From Stratiolaelaps scimitus (Eukaryota; Arthropoda; Arachnida; Mesostigmata; Laelapidae), in the NCBI GenBank assembly GCA_019614645.1, contig JABWDB010000014.1, positions 5,368,501 through 5,432,500 on the forward strand: 64,000 nucleotides of DNA, read 5' to 3'. Numbering within the stretch: the first letter of the stretch is position 1; each line of letters opens with the position of its first letter. Position numbers and translations under genes: made by a program. The notes under the pieces were generated by a model. The model searched no databases and had not been told where the DNA came from. It saw nothing but the letters and a program-made list of their open reading frames with translations. Positions 1-13,062 of this stretch are shown in pieces.

Positions 1-1065
1 AATCTATAGAAGGATTGTGTTATCGAACAATGTTCACGTATTTCGCTGAGAATAGCAAATATGAAGTCAACATATTTGCCAACAAACATATATATATATA
101 TATATCGACATGTTTCATCATATGTAGTCGGCTGTAGTGGACACGTGCGTTGTATCAAGTAGCAAATCACTATTCCACACTCTATCCAAGTGTCAACTTT
201 CCATTTGTAGCCAAGAAAGATGATGCACGTGGAGAAACAGATGAACCTTAACTGTATTTTATATAATGTATAGCCGAGGTAGATGAATTAGATTAACGAC
301 CGTGTTTCGTGGCCAACATCTCAGAAGAAATCGTTTTCTAACATCTGAAAAAGTCCGTTCCACGGGCACCGGGGTTGCTCTATGCAAAACCTTCGATCTG
401 ATAGTGTCGTAGAGTAGTGAGCATTGCTGAATGAAAGGACAGATGATAGCTTGCTTTGATTTTCCAACATATTTTGTGTCTCATTTACAATGGACGATGC
501 ATAGGGAGACGCTACTGGCTTATCAGTTGTGCTTGCCAATCACCCATACGCTGGCTGGCCGGTGGCTGTTAGTCACACGTATGTAACCTGTACAAAATAG
601 GCTTGTAGAAGTCAACTTGTTATTGTCAAGTATAGGATTTGATGAGAACGAAGACTTTGGGATTATTGATTCAAAACCACGTGTTCCTATGTGGTTTAAT
701 AAGATGATATCAATGGCGTTCTGCTGAGAAATCATTTCGATTATTGCTCTATAATAATATTAATATGATGGTGTGTCTTATACCATTGTACAAGAGTACA
801 AGCTCAAGTTGTCCATCTACTTATGTCGTCAGGGAACAGTCGTGATGATAATCTTACCCATTTCAACACCCAGTCAAATGTCTTCACTAGGCAGAGGATT
901 CAAAGAAAAAGATCTCGAAAATGTTCGCGGTCGATGAATCAGTCCAGTTTCATCAGTAACGTGAACGGTTCCTATACAGGTGCCGGTTCGTTTCGCAATG
1001 TTACTCACCACCTATTGGTCGCTGGCTTGTTCTTACTCTATATTCAGTGGATACGTAACATTTAA

Positions 1066-1110
1066 TTAAGCATTGCGAAACTGTAGTTCCTTTAATAAAC
1101 CAATAAAACA
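1066..1110 (+). repeat. LINE-like 3' tail fragment
   Basis: CTGTAGTTCCTTTAATAAAC (1081-1100) differs at three positions from TTGCAGTTCCGTTAATAAAC at 13021-13040 in the LINE 3' UTR. The upstream TTAAG and a similar spacing also match. The 80-codon open frame just before it (823-1065) does not look like the LINE tail protein, so only the terminal piece is claimed. Confidence 0.4.
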
Positions 1111-4100
1111 TTTACCTTCACCCAGAGTCATACGTGAGATCTGCTAGACTGCCGGTCCCGATAATCACTGAAATTTTGAAGTGAATCGAGGCTCTAGGTT
1201 AGGTAGAAAGGACAAAAGGCTCTGTTGTATTATTTACCGGTTCAGTCCTCCGAACAATAAACTGCTTAGAACCCCCTACCACTGTGATAGTTAATACATT
1301 TCGTCGACCACGACGATGAAACAATAACGCCCGCACCTGTTTACCATTTTAGCGCAGTCGATCTCTCACAGAGGCGAACTGTATGGGTTCGGAAATATAG
1401 CTGGATTACGTAAATAAGCGGAATACAGAACAAAAAAACCAAATAGTCTTAGTCCTTAGAACTTAGCTAGTCTATTGAGTTAAATGGTGAGGAATTTCGA
1501 GTACGGGCCGATATAGGACACAAAGCATGGACGGGCTGTGTTTTCGTTTCGATTTTCAGAGAAGTTGACTAATGCATGTCAACGCCGTGACCGCCGACCC
1601 CTTTTCGAACTGTTGACGATGTTCAGCAGCACCACCCTTCCCGGTATCGCTTAGCGCAGTCGTTCACTTAGGGGGCGGTGAGATGTGTACAGGTTCAGCT
1701 ACGAGCACCACACATCCTGCGTGCCGTATGGCCAAGGATACCTGCTCGTAGAAAAAGCGACACGCAAATCGAAAATATTCGTAATTGATGCGGTCGAATT
1801 GGCGTAATACGTCTGTAATATTATAAGAATTCTTTCCCCGGTTGGGCTAATCCGCTATCGTATCGGGTCAAACCTATTCCGATTCATCAGATTTTGTTAT
1901 CGTGCCTGCTCCTCAGGATGCGGCTGACCTTCGCGGCTAACCCTAGCCGAGATCCGGATGCGTTTCTCGTGGGGAAGAACTTCCGTGTCCTTGACATAGT
2001 CCTCTATAGTCAGGTCGAGTGTTCCAGTTAGTTTAGCAGCTTGCTGGCGGAAGCAACGGGGTCGTTATTGGAGGAGTTTTTGTTGACGGCAAAACCGGGC
2101 GTTCTGCTTTTGCACGTACAACATGTAGCTGGCACGGATACACAACGTTGCAGGCCGGTATATGCTATCTATTGATCATCTGGCCTCGTTTTATTTAGCT
2201 TGTTAGTCACAGGGATGTGGCCAGTTATCCACTTCAACCGCTGCACAAGGTATTATTAACTAATTGCAAGCAAACAAAGCTTGACGCGTGGTCGAAATAT
2301 ACAAGCTGCCTTGTAAGCCTATGCGATAACACAAAGGAGTGATTTCAATAACTAATTAATTAGGAAAACACATTTCAGTGAAACCTGCACAGATATCCGC
2401 TGGAGGAACGTCATTCACTGTTAATATCATCATATTAACATATCACGCCAGTACCAGAAAACCGAGAGGCGAAGGTGACCTTGGCTAACCAACCACCTAC
2501 CTATAAAAGCTGTGGGGCTCAGTGTTTCAGTAAAATACACGACCGTCGTCCCATGCCGAGCTGCAGGCTAATGAGAATCAGTTCTTAGGGAGGCAGCCAT
2601 CACTGATCAGCTGACCCAGATACTGTAACAAATAATTTCCTTTATGTAAGAACCAACGATCCGACAACTTGGTTATTACATAGAGGAGCAGTTTAACCGC
2701 GTTCGCTGCCATTTACTGCTAAAACCCGTAACTGATATTAATTAACTGTTAATATCGGCGCATGACTCTGCTTCTTGGGAAAATCGGTGGGCATTTCGTT
2801 TGTTAGAAGTCTCTCGAAGCCACATCGCCAAATGTTTGCGGAGAATCTCAATAGTTTATAGGGCGCCCATGGAGCCTATGTCCTACGTAATGTATCTCAA
2901 GCTATATAGATACATACCCATTGCGAACCGGCAGAGTACTGAAGCACTCCAAGAAACATTGGATAATAGCTTGAGATCTGTCTAAATGAGCTGACGGCTA
3001 ATACCACACAAATGTGAAGTAATGAACCTGCGTACAAGAAAACCCCAGGTGAGGATTACAGCCTTGGACGACAGCCGCTAAATGTTTAGTTATAGTCAAA
3101 GACTGAGGTGTGCGTTTCTTTTCTACATTGAACTCCAGAAAGCAAGGTTAACCTGTGGCTGCGAAGTGCCCACTCGGATTAGGCAGATAGAAGGAAATGC
3201 CATTCCGCTGCAGAGGTAAGATCGAGGAAAGGGGAACATCAGGGACGGCGCCTAGGGTGTAACCCGTAGGCCATCGGATTCATCAATCGGGGATAAAAGA
3301 CTTTCGCAAAGGATTCGTAGGGTAACGTCTATTATACCTGTCCGGCACCTGACCCTTAATTAGAAAATTCATTATGAGATTTTTCATGACCAACCAGCAG
3401 CGTCGTTTGGAGTCTGGGAATGCATCATCCGCGTAAAAAATCCGATGAAATTATTGCATTTCAAGACGAAACCAGTGAATCATTATCTCATGATTATACT
3501 CAACGCGTTGTCATGATAAACCCCCGTCAGGCGTGGTATACTCGTCTAGAACCACACTCTGCATGGGAAGAATGCAGGGTTACGGGCGTATTTCGATAAC
3601 GCACTTTCAGTTTACGACAGAACGCGAAGAATACTTCGGTACGGGACACGTTGCGGCGCAATGAATTAATTGGATGTTATGTATACTACATGAGGCTACA
3701 GAAATGTACAGACCCTCTGAAGCTTTCCCCAATGACCATCGGCGAACGGCCGGTTTGTTTCTTCAGGGTCGTTCGGACAGCCAGGAGCGAAATTACAACT
3801 CGTTTGTTTTCGCAACAGATCTGTGTATACGTGCAGTTTCGGCCAATGAGCACGAACGCCTCTATTTGCTAAACGAAAACACATACCCAGCGGAAATGGC
3901 AGTGTAGCGTGCTGTGAGCTGCTCAGTGTCCCATCAAAAATCTACACAGTTTGCCAACGAGCAAACTTGCGCGCCCTTGTGGTGAGACGCCCCATAGTGC
4001 CCGTACGTGGCGTTGGACGTAGAGGATACGTGGATTTGAAGCGCCGACACGCTGAAAGTAAGAGCTGTTAAGTTTGCGTCTTCCAATTTGCACATCATAA

Positions 4101-7100
4101 TAATGAGAAGAAGAATAATAATAACACAGGCTAGACGCTTCCACGATCCCTGTCAGATGCACTGTCCTATCGAGCGCAAGGTTACGTAATCAATGAATTG
4201 AAGACATTTTCTCCGCCTCCTAACCTAATGTTAAGGGGTCAAGGGCAATCGATCCGTAGAGGAGGAAGGAGGACCAAGAAGGAGGTCACCAGATATTTCA
4301 GCCATGCGCAAAATGCCGCATGCTTAAAGCGCATCAGATCGAACAACAGCCTGCGGCGTTGCATAATATCTTATGAAGCGTATCTATACTTATGTATGTA
4401 TACATTATATATAGCGTGCGGGGGAATGCGCGTACGATCCCATTCAACCCGGGTGTGATATGTATGATATTCACTGCGAGGATCGCAGTAACTCGTGTCA
4501 GCTTAAATCCTGACGTCCAGGGGATTTCATCACTTGATCGATTCATTATCGTGGGCGATATAGAGTTACCCCGTGGCAACGCAGACTGTGTACTGCTCCT
4601 TGGTCTGGCAGGCAGTCGATCCCAGCGGGCTAAGGGCAGAGGCACTTCTCTCTGCCGTCCATAGGCACCGGGAGTATTTCGAGGGCAAGGGAAAGCCTTA
4701 AATGACCTAAATAGCACAAAGCTTTAACTTAGCATCTACGCCATAGGTAAGAACTTCTCGAGCTACCTGAAAGAAATGGTCTTTAGCTAAAATTAGACTA
4801 CGCAAAGTGGTACAACTTATCAACATCTTTGTTTTTCCAAACTCAACACTCCTCTAATGAGTTTTCATACCGAATTACCTTTTGACGGGATACATTAGTA
4901 GGTAACAATCAACCAGCGCTTTTGGTGATTCACTTAGCCTGTCAGAAAATTGGTCGATTTCATAATGTCCTCTACCCACCGTTTACTCAGGTCAGCAATA
5001 CAATCGGTGGCAACAGGCATCAAGTATACGTGTTGATGATATTAAGGGTGTTGTAATCTTGACCTTTAGCAAAACACATGCAGATAAATTGGTATTATTT
5101 ATCATCGTTATGCAGACAAGCTGCACATAGTTCAGAGAAGCTCTTACATTCACATGTTAGGTGTCACTACCCTTTCACGGTAACTGTTATAATTAAGTAT
5201 TTCAATTTAACGATCCATGCGCGAGGTATCACCTAAGCGGCGATAGACGAGTTGTTGATTGACATCAGCATGGATTTTGGCACTGTGGGTAAGCTGTGAA
5301 TTATTTTCATGCCCATTTAGTAGAAGACGCTCGGGGTTCAGACCGACACCGGATAGCTCGTTCTTGTTTTATTTTAACCTAGGTTTTACCCCAGCAATCA
5401 CTTGGATTTATCCCTTCTGGCCAAGTGGAAGTTAGCCCCGCTGCCTGTCGCCGACAGCTGCCTCGCGCAACATGAGCTAATTGGTGTCATCCCTTCAAAA
5501 AAGTTACCAAACAAGATTATCGCAGTGCCCGCGTCTAATCACTACGACACAAAGGAGAGAGAATAGATTGATCTTCATTCTTGATTTAATCGTGTTAGCA
5601 TTAGCCAATTAGTAAAAAAACTTTAGTTGACAGCAATATACCGACATTTTCCCAAGAGAGTAACATGCCGATTGATTGATTGACAAATTTCGATTCTTTC
5701 TGTTTCCCGTCTGGGCGCCGTTAATTTTCTCCTATTCGCTTACTGTAAACACGTCGCTTGCCTTCTTCGTATACAGTACTCAACATCACGTTCACAAACA
5801 CACGCTCGCACTCACGTAGCACGCGCAGGCATTCACCTTAAATCAGACTGTGTGCGGGACGTGAACTTAGTTGTTCAAACGTTAATCGTCATGCGCGATC
5901 GGTTCCGTTAGTGCAAGAGGCACTTGAAGGTCAGGAGCAAGGTAGCGGACGCCTCACCCTGCCTGCTTGCCGCCTTGTTAACGAAGTCGGGGGTGGCAGG
6001 TGCTGTGTAGAGAGGCTCACGCGAGGACCGAGTTGACCTTACGTGTCTACCGAACGGTGCAGCAATTTTCTAGAGACTAGAAGCGTGACCTTCGCGTTGA
6101 GAACAGGAGGCCGCGGTGCTTCAGAGCACGATACCGCCGCGCCTAATCGGTATTCGGGTTGCTGCTTCTGTTGGCGGGCTCAGAGGGGGCTTGTTCACCC
6201 CCCTCCCCCCCCCGCTCCTGAGCGCCCCACTTCTTCAATTTGGAGCGTTCCAACGAAAGACAGAGGGATCTAGAGAGATAATGAGAGGGGGGTTGCATCG
6301 CCTTCTATGACTCAACTCGCGCTTTGAGATGCGTGCGATCATCTACAACGTACGGGGCATACCCAGAGATAGCAACCAGCTCCGCCAGGATATCAGGATG
6401 CTGTTGGTGGCAATGCTAGCAGCAGCAGCCTTGAACTCCTCGGCTGAACTTTATGGTATCATTTCATGGCGGTGTACACATCTCCGTTTTCCCAAAGCCA
6501 ACGCCGGAGTTGTGCGACTCGGTAGATGTCGCCCGGTTGTCGGGCCCGGTCATGTGCAGTAGAATGTGGAAGTGAGATCTCGGCTAAAGATACACCCAAC
6601 AGATCGACGTCTGACTGTACACATGTGGCGATAATTGCGCTCGATTAGTTGCTGATCAGCTGACACTTATTGCTAACAACCTTTGAGATGACAGTTTGTG
6701 CAACACCTGCTGTATACAAGAGCAAAACTAGAAGTGACACGTGAAGGCTTCCACGTACACCCGCATATATACACACTCATACCAAGAGCTTGGACTTGAG
6801 ACAGACAGCTTGAATCAGCAGGATGTCTGCAATCAACACCAGACATATTTAATGCATGGGCCAATCAGTGTCCAATCCTCATTTTTACTACTTATCGTGT
6901 CTCTCTGACAACCACTACTTATGCGGTGTTCTAGAGCAGTATTCTATATTAACGATGCGTCAACCACTGACGCCGCGTGCAGAAAGGTCAGCGCGAATGG
7001 ACTGATCGGCGAACGAATCCGGTGTCAGGGCGATATCGAACCATTGGGGAGCGTCTACGATGAACCGAACCGGGGCAATCCGTTGACCGCCGTCATCTAC

Positions 7101-7334
7101 ATATTACCCGAAACGCGTTGTGCCCCGGCCTCTGTTGCTCAGCAGCTTGAATGAATAGGAGGCGAATGGACAACAATGCATGGTGATGCCGTACGCGTAA
7201 CGTACGAGTTCGCTCACCGACCCGTCGGCCCCGTTTATAGCGTAAGAATAGGAGTATCGCATTGCATGGTAGCAGTTAACTGTTGTTGCTTGTGTAGCTT
7301 TGGTAAGAGAACGGTGCTGACTGTACAACCATAT

Positions 7335-7360
7335 GTATGTGTGTGTGTGTGTGTGTATAT
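7335..7360. repeat. (GT)n microsatellite
   Basis: GTATGT followed by about nine GT units. Confidence 0.95.
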
Positions 7361-8264
7361 GCCTACGGTGACCCGGTAGAGAGAGGAACTTTAGTCATTA
7401 GATTGATCTCACGAAAATGAGCTATATTATACAACTACATTTCCACTCGAGGTTTTTTTACATTGAATTTTTGACATTTATTTATTTAATTTGAATGTTG
7501 CCATAAAATGTACATCACCATGCACATCATTGTGTAGAATTAATTAAGAAATCCTGTCTGATTCCTTCCCTATAGATAAGGCTGTTACAACACGGAAGTC
7601 ACAACACCCCTTGGCACGACGACGGATAACCCTTGAAACAAGCTCTCGCCGGCCTTTGGGTCGCCAGATGCTTAGGTCAGAACAGCGAGGCTGAGGAGGG
7701 GGGGGGTCCCGGTTAACTCAATGCCTCATATGCTGACGGGCAAAAAATAAAATTGTCCTGGAGAGGATCATATTTTCATAGATTGCTCTTCTCTCCTCAG
7801 ACAACAACATGTTCTGGCTGAGAGGCGCCGCGATCGACGTACACAAGAATCCTCCGCAAGCGTCCGCTAGATTGATTTGCTTTTCATGTAATGCCTGTCC
7901 CAACTTGGAACCATTCCATGTCACATTGTTGCGCGAGGAGCGTACAACGATCACTTTAGGGACACGCACAATGTATAACCAGCATTTCGACTTGTAATAG
8001 TTGTGGTCTGGAATCCATTTGGAGGGCAGAACATGTTCTGAATACAATCAGACTTTGTACGGTAGAGTCAGTGCAAAGTACTAAAATAGGCACAGATTTC
8101 AAGCGAGAAGCAAATGACACGAATTTTCCGTGATAATCCTATATTATAGTTCAGTTCAAGCTACAGAAAAATTCGGAAAATCAACAACAGGGTAGTCTAG
8201 CATGATGCCTGCATCTCTTGAGAAGAACTTCCGAAGTCATTTTTTTATGCACAAATGCTCTATT

Positions 8265-8309
8265 AGCGGGGTCCTATGGATACGCAGAGCGTGTCCATAG
8301 GACCCCGCT
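8265..8309. repeat. Near-perfect 45-nt hairpin
   Basis: AGCGGGGTCCTATGGA (8265-8280) is perfectly complementary to 8294-8309. The inner TACGC and GCGTG extend the stem by four pairs and one T-G wobble around an AGA loop. This gives 21 pairs in all. It may be a fold-back element, a small-RNA hairpin or the remains of a palindromic insertion. There is no coding context. Confidence 0.9.
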
Positions 8310-10423
8310 CGCGATTGACCTCTAGTTATTTCACTCGCGAGGCGTCACTGTGTCAGGCGCACCCGTTTTTAAAACAAATATTCCTCTCTGTTTTTGTAGC
8401 TTGTTCATACAGAAACCCACATATCGGTGAACACCACCGGGCCGGGCCATGAGCATCAACATCGTGGAGAATTGCCAAGTAATACACACAATTATATTGA
8501 ATTAATATCCCCTTTTTAGTGCCAATGATCTATTCATCATTTGACCTTCTGGTGAGGTTAACATCTCTCGGGTGTAGACTTGTGCATAATGACTATAACA
8601 ATTATTATTACTATTATTACAATTATACCTTTCATTTATATTCCGGAAGTCATTCCCGAAGCCGATTTGGTTTTCGTAGAGCACGATCTACCGAGCTCTC
8701 CCTGGCATATATATAGCAGAAAATTGTGGACACCATAGAAAAGAAACGGATCTGTCCAGGGGTTTTTCTCGGTATGGCGGTCGCGATTTAAATTCCGTTT
8801 CCGCATTTATACCTCGTTACCTACTATTCGTTGACGTTGGTGTTTGGCATAATTCAAAAGATGTGTCTGTATAAAAAATGTCCTTCAACAGAGTGTGAAA
8901 ATAAATGCTACTATTATCGGCGGGTTACGTCCACGAAGCGAACCATGACACGTTCGAGCATTTGCTGGCTTATTCGACCATTAATATTTTAATGGTTTGT
9001 CTCCACCACGAACGGTGACGCTCACAAGATTCATCGCGTAGCTTAGACTACTGTCACAATCGTATGTGTATACCATCTCGAATGTTTTTGATGCGCGTAG
9101 AATTACTGTCCACTAATTCCATTGTTCGATGGCACAAGAATGTATACGACGTCCTCCTGATAGCGATCGGGATATCGATAAAGCGGTTCATAAGTCAATT
9201 ACAGCTGTAACAATGCAACATCAGTGCATTACCTTAATAGCCCTCGTGTCCAGCGACTCAATGAAAGCATTCGTTCAGCGCTGTGAGAAGCTCTTTCTCG
9301 GCGCCGCAGCCCCCCACTGGGCGGCTACGAAAGCACGCCAAGTGCATTATCGATCCCGCCGTGCTGCTCCTGTCGAAGGGCACCTCAACTATCCTGTTTC
9401 TGTTCGCCTATAGGTTCTCTACGAAGATACCACGTAGCTGTGCGGAGGTATAGAGAAGAATATCATTTTGGGGAAATACAAACGGATCCCATTTCCGGCT
9501 CCTATATGAAACGTTTGCGGTGACCACTTCGACGGATTGCAAACATTGGGCTGTCAGAGCTATCCGAGCATATACTGTGGGCCAGACGGGATGTCGTAAG
9601 AATTCAATGCTTCGTCCCATCATAACCCTCGTGCTGGCTTCGTATTCAAGGTAAGTTAACGGGTCAAAGCGTAAACGTGTAAGAACGTTCTGCGGGAATT
9701 AATTGAGCGGGAAATGTCGTCAAAAAGGGGAGGCCATGTCGCTTGGCTCGCATCGAGAACGTTGCAGACTGCAGACTGCCCTTGTCAATATGTCTGTATC
9801 TTGTTTTGTCGTGTTTGCATCGACAGCGTGTATTAAATCGGATCCCATTCATCCTCGCTCTAATGAGCCCAAATCCTGATCATATGGCAAAACAAGCTCG
9901 CTAGAAAGCGGGGACTAAAATAGCACCTGCCGACTACTAGATATTCAATGGGACATAGAAGCCATTGAACGTCCTACGGTGCTCGTTAGAGCCGAGCTCG
10001 TCGAGTTTGAATCAGTGACGTCGCCGGTGGAAACGTCCACACTTCGGTAATTGTTCGATAGCTCTATATCCAGAAGACGACCAGCTGGCTCGGCTGAGCG
10101 ATCCAACACATCCCAAGTCGAAGTATAACCCGATACAGCGTGAAGCAGGTCACAGAAACTCCACGTCTAGTCGAGCGGAAATATGACACAAGCCTTTTGG
10201 CAAAGTAGATAGAAGTACAGCAGTACACGCGACCGCCTACGCCTTGCTCTGAGGCGGATAAGGGTAGGGGGTGCCCTTGCGGCCGGTGTTGAGAAATGCG
10301 AGTTTGAAAAATAACACCAGAGTTTTTTTTATGTTAGTTGTTTGTGTTTTCCGGGACCTATTGTGACTGATGCCACGGTGCAGAACTACTTTTGAATGAC
10401 TTCAAACGATGTTGATGTGCCTG

Positions 10424-10495
10424 CGGGATTCGAACCGGGGACTTTACGGGGTTCCAAGTCCTCGGCTACGCCATCCTGCTTAACTACGATGTCCA
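10424..10495 (-). repeat. tRNA-like sequence
   Basis: The minus strand shows GGCGTAGCCGAGGACTTGG and, after a short interval, CCCCGGTTCGAATCCCG, a good box B with a T-stem-like context. GGACTT and AAGTCC flank an 11-base loop where a 7-base anticodon loop is expected. There is no plausible acceptor stem. It is probably a tRNA-derived repeat or pseudogene. Confidence 0.35.
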
Positions 10496-11794
10496 TCTCA
10501 CATATATCCGCTCTACGCTGCCGGATATTACCTCCCCCGCCGTACCATGATATGTCTACAGTTCTCCATACATCTGATCCCTCCGTCTGTTAGCCGCTGC
10601 TTGTATGCGATCGAACGCCGCCAAGAGGCAAGCTGCTACCGCTGTGTGCTAGCTAAATGCACAGCAATCATGCATGGGAATCAGTAATTCGCAAAGCACC
10701 GAGTTTTCTTGCGGCCTAACTCATCCTCATGGGCAATTTGCGGAGCTGCGACGTTCGCGGCACCCTTGTATACCCGCACAATATCGGCAACTTACATATG
10801 CGCAGTCGCTGTTAAAAATATTTCGTTAATTCATCATTCATTTGTGATACCCGTATAAATGCCTAAGAAACGGCTCTCTCTGTGTGTGTGCGTGTGTGGC
10901 AATTCCTTAATACTTTCCTTTAAGCAACGTGTACGATTGTCTGCTGTACCAGTTCGCTTGTGTATATTGCATTGAAAACTATGGTCGACAGCGGATGTCG
11001 CATGGGTCATTGTTATGCAGGCTATAACCAAGTATTACCAAGTGGTCCGACGATTTTTTCATCGATTCGAAGCTCAGAAGTTCCTTATCCGTATATCTAG
11101 ATTAATGCTGTCCTTCTTTTGAATCAATTAAAAACAGAGGCGTATTTTGGAGTTGACTCGATTCTCGTTTTGTATTTTTTTTTTTGGTTGGTCGTAAACC
11201 CGCTCATTGTAGCATCAGGCAGAGGTTGAGAACAGCTCGAGCGTTGTATATATTTACGTAGGAGGAAGTATATATTTACGTCAATTTAAACTACAAGAGA
11301 GAGAGATTTGTACAGAGCATACTTGTAGTATTTGGATGGCAATTTTTTGCACTCTCAAACTGTCTAAAAGTAATATTGACGCAGAATGAGATATCTTGAT
11401 GAATATACAAGTTGGAATATTTCCACTGGAAAAGTATAGTCTGCGTTTCTAGGCGGCTGAGTCGGGAGTTTATTACGGTGGAACGAGTCACATACTTTAG
11501 CGAGGTATATCTACATAGATACCTTGCATTGCGTCGAGACAAGATTGCTTGACAGTGCTTTAGTTGATGTGTGTCGTGTACGTAAAGTTTCTACACTAAA
11601 TGATATGCGTGGTCCATATTCATAGGTAGGTTCTAGATACATATAGGTAAGTTTTTGTTGTACGTTTTTACCTGAGAAAGAGCACTGATTGATTTACCGC
11701 TGCTTTGCATATTATAGAAACAGTGATATAGATAAGCTTTATTGGTTTATTAAAGGAGCTGCAATTTCACAATGCTTATATATCATCACGCAAC

Positions 11795-11868
11795 GGAGCT
11801 CGAACCTGCGACCTCTGGCTTCCGATAGCCAGAGACTTAGCCGTCCAAGCCACCGCGCTGACATGTTA
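11795..11868 (-). repeat. tRNA-like sequence (second SINE family head or tRNA pseudogene)
   Basis: On the minus strand a box-A-like GGTGGCTTGGACGGCTAAG is followed by CTCTGGC, a short loop and GCCAGAG (an anticodon-like stem). Then comes box-B-like GCAGGTTCGAGCTCCG. The acceptor stem does not pair well, so it is not a functional tRNA. It differs from the six-copy SINE family. An 82-codon open frame crosses it on the plus strand and is a shadow. Confidence 0.5.
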
Positions 11869-12522
11869 GGATCATTTGGTCCTCAGGCCCACGAAGACAA
11901 AAACTTAGAAGCAAGTAGAACAAAGTTCACTGTTTAGGGGCCACATGACACTCATCACCATCGAATAAATTCGCGGGCTAATTGCGCCGTAAATTGCTAC
12001 ACAGAGGTAGCGCGACACGCGGTAGAGGGAAGCCAGCTGCAGGCTTCAACCTGGGTAAAGTTAAGCCGAATTGTTATAACATAAGGCAGATGGACGAATG
12101 TATTGACGACATTTGTACGGCGTCAAATATCCATAGATGTCGACCCTCATATTTTCCACAGTATATCTACTCGCTTTTTGAGAGGAGGAATGTAATATAT
12201 TGCAGTATATCTTTCTTAGAGACCTCTATTTGTACAATAAAAATACTCGAATATGTACGAGTTATTAGTACGTTTGAGAGATTAGTATAACTCCAGCATT
12301 GCAAAAACTGCATTTCGTTAGTTGACCGAACGCTTTGTATTGTATTACGGCGGTATTAACAGGATAATTAAAGCTCCGAGCGTTTACGATGGGCTCGACG
12401 GTACAAAGGCAGTCTTACTGTTAATAGCAAAGACATTATTATCAACAAAGTACAAGTACAAGTATCCGTCTATTATATGAAGAAACTATAGGTGTCAAAA
12501 ATATGCAATACTATGTGGTCAG

Positions 12523-13062
12523 GTTATCCAGAATGATGCTCTTAGGATTATGTTCGGCTTAAAGCCGAACAGTCTCTCTGGGGAACCTTGATAAATCATA
12601 CGAGCTACTCCCAGTTGACAAAATTTATCCGATGCGTGTCGCCCTCCTCGCGTTCAAGATGACGAGGGGTCTGATTCCACCGGAGCTCGTCTTCCCGCTC
12701 GCCGCTATCGTCAGCCGCTCTAATCGTCGCGATACGATGTTTATAATCCCTCTAGTTTTCGCGCTGTCAAGCAAACACGGTCTAGCCTACCGCTTGCCAT
12801 CAGTATGGGGCTCCCACCCTCGTGAACTGCGAGTACCTGCGTCGACTAGGCAGTTTTCAACTGAATTATTAACATATATTAATAAAGTGTAAATACCTTA
12901 TGTCGGGAAATCTATACCTATTGTATATATATGTATAAACAAAATTATGTTATGATTTCCTAAATATTTGTGACACTCTTTTATCATTATTGTATCATGA
13001 GAACTTAAGAATTACTGCAATTGCAGTTCCGTTAATAAACCACCAATTGTATTGTATTATTG
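12523..13062 (+). mobile_element. Decayed non-LTR retrotransposon (LINE) 3' end
   Basis: The first frame reads VIQNDALRIMFGLKPNS. After a shift the second frame reads SYELLPVDKIYPMRVALLAF, then KMTRGLIPPELVFP, and ends RLPSVWGSHPRELR, RQFSTELLTYINKV and stop at 12890-12892. The order NDALRI - LPVDKI - RVALLAFK - GLIPPEL - RLPSVWGSHPRELR is that of the C-terminal tail after reverse transcriptase in CR1/jockey-type elements. About 170 bases of 3' UTR follow, ending in TTGTATTGTATTATTGTA. The frameshift near 12570 and the missing upstream reverse transcriptase make this a 5'-truncated dead copy. Confidence 0.72.

Larger units (their letters stand above)
1..8264. other. Intergenic, no recognisable gene
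   Basis: Open frames are all under 130 codons, overlap on both strands, and show no domain or splice-linked series I could follow. The 4198-4717 stretch has two opposed frames of 90-127 codons without known relatives. The only annotated item is the LINE-like tail at 1.1 kb. A 109-codon minus frame at 7718-8047 has a balanced composition but no identifiable family. Confidence 0.6.
8310..12522. other. Intergenic with tRNA-like repeats
   Basis: Apart from the tRNA-like sequences at 10.4 and 11.8 kb I see no gene. Near 11250-11280 the word GTATATATTTACGT is repeated once. The 94-codon (9129-9413) and 102-codon (11982-12290) frames are unrecognised. Confidence 0.6.

Noticed and set aside
12548..12573. 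GTTCGGCTTAAAGCCGAAC palindrome
   Set aside because: A 9-bp inverted repeat inside the decayed LINE coding region. It is short enough to be a chance or codon-level effect.
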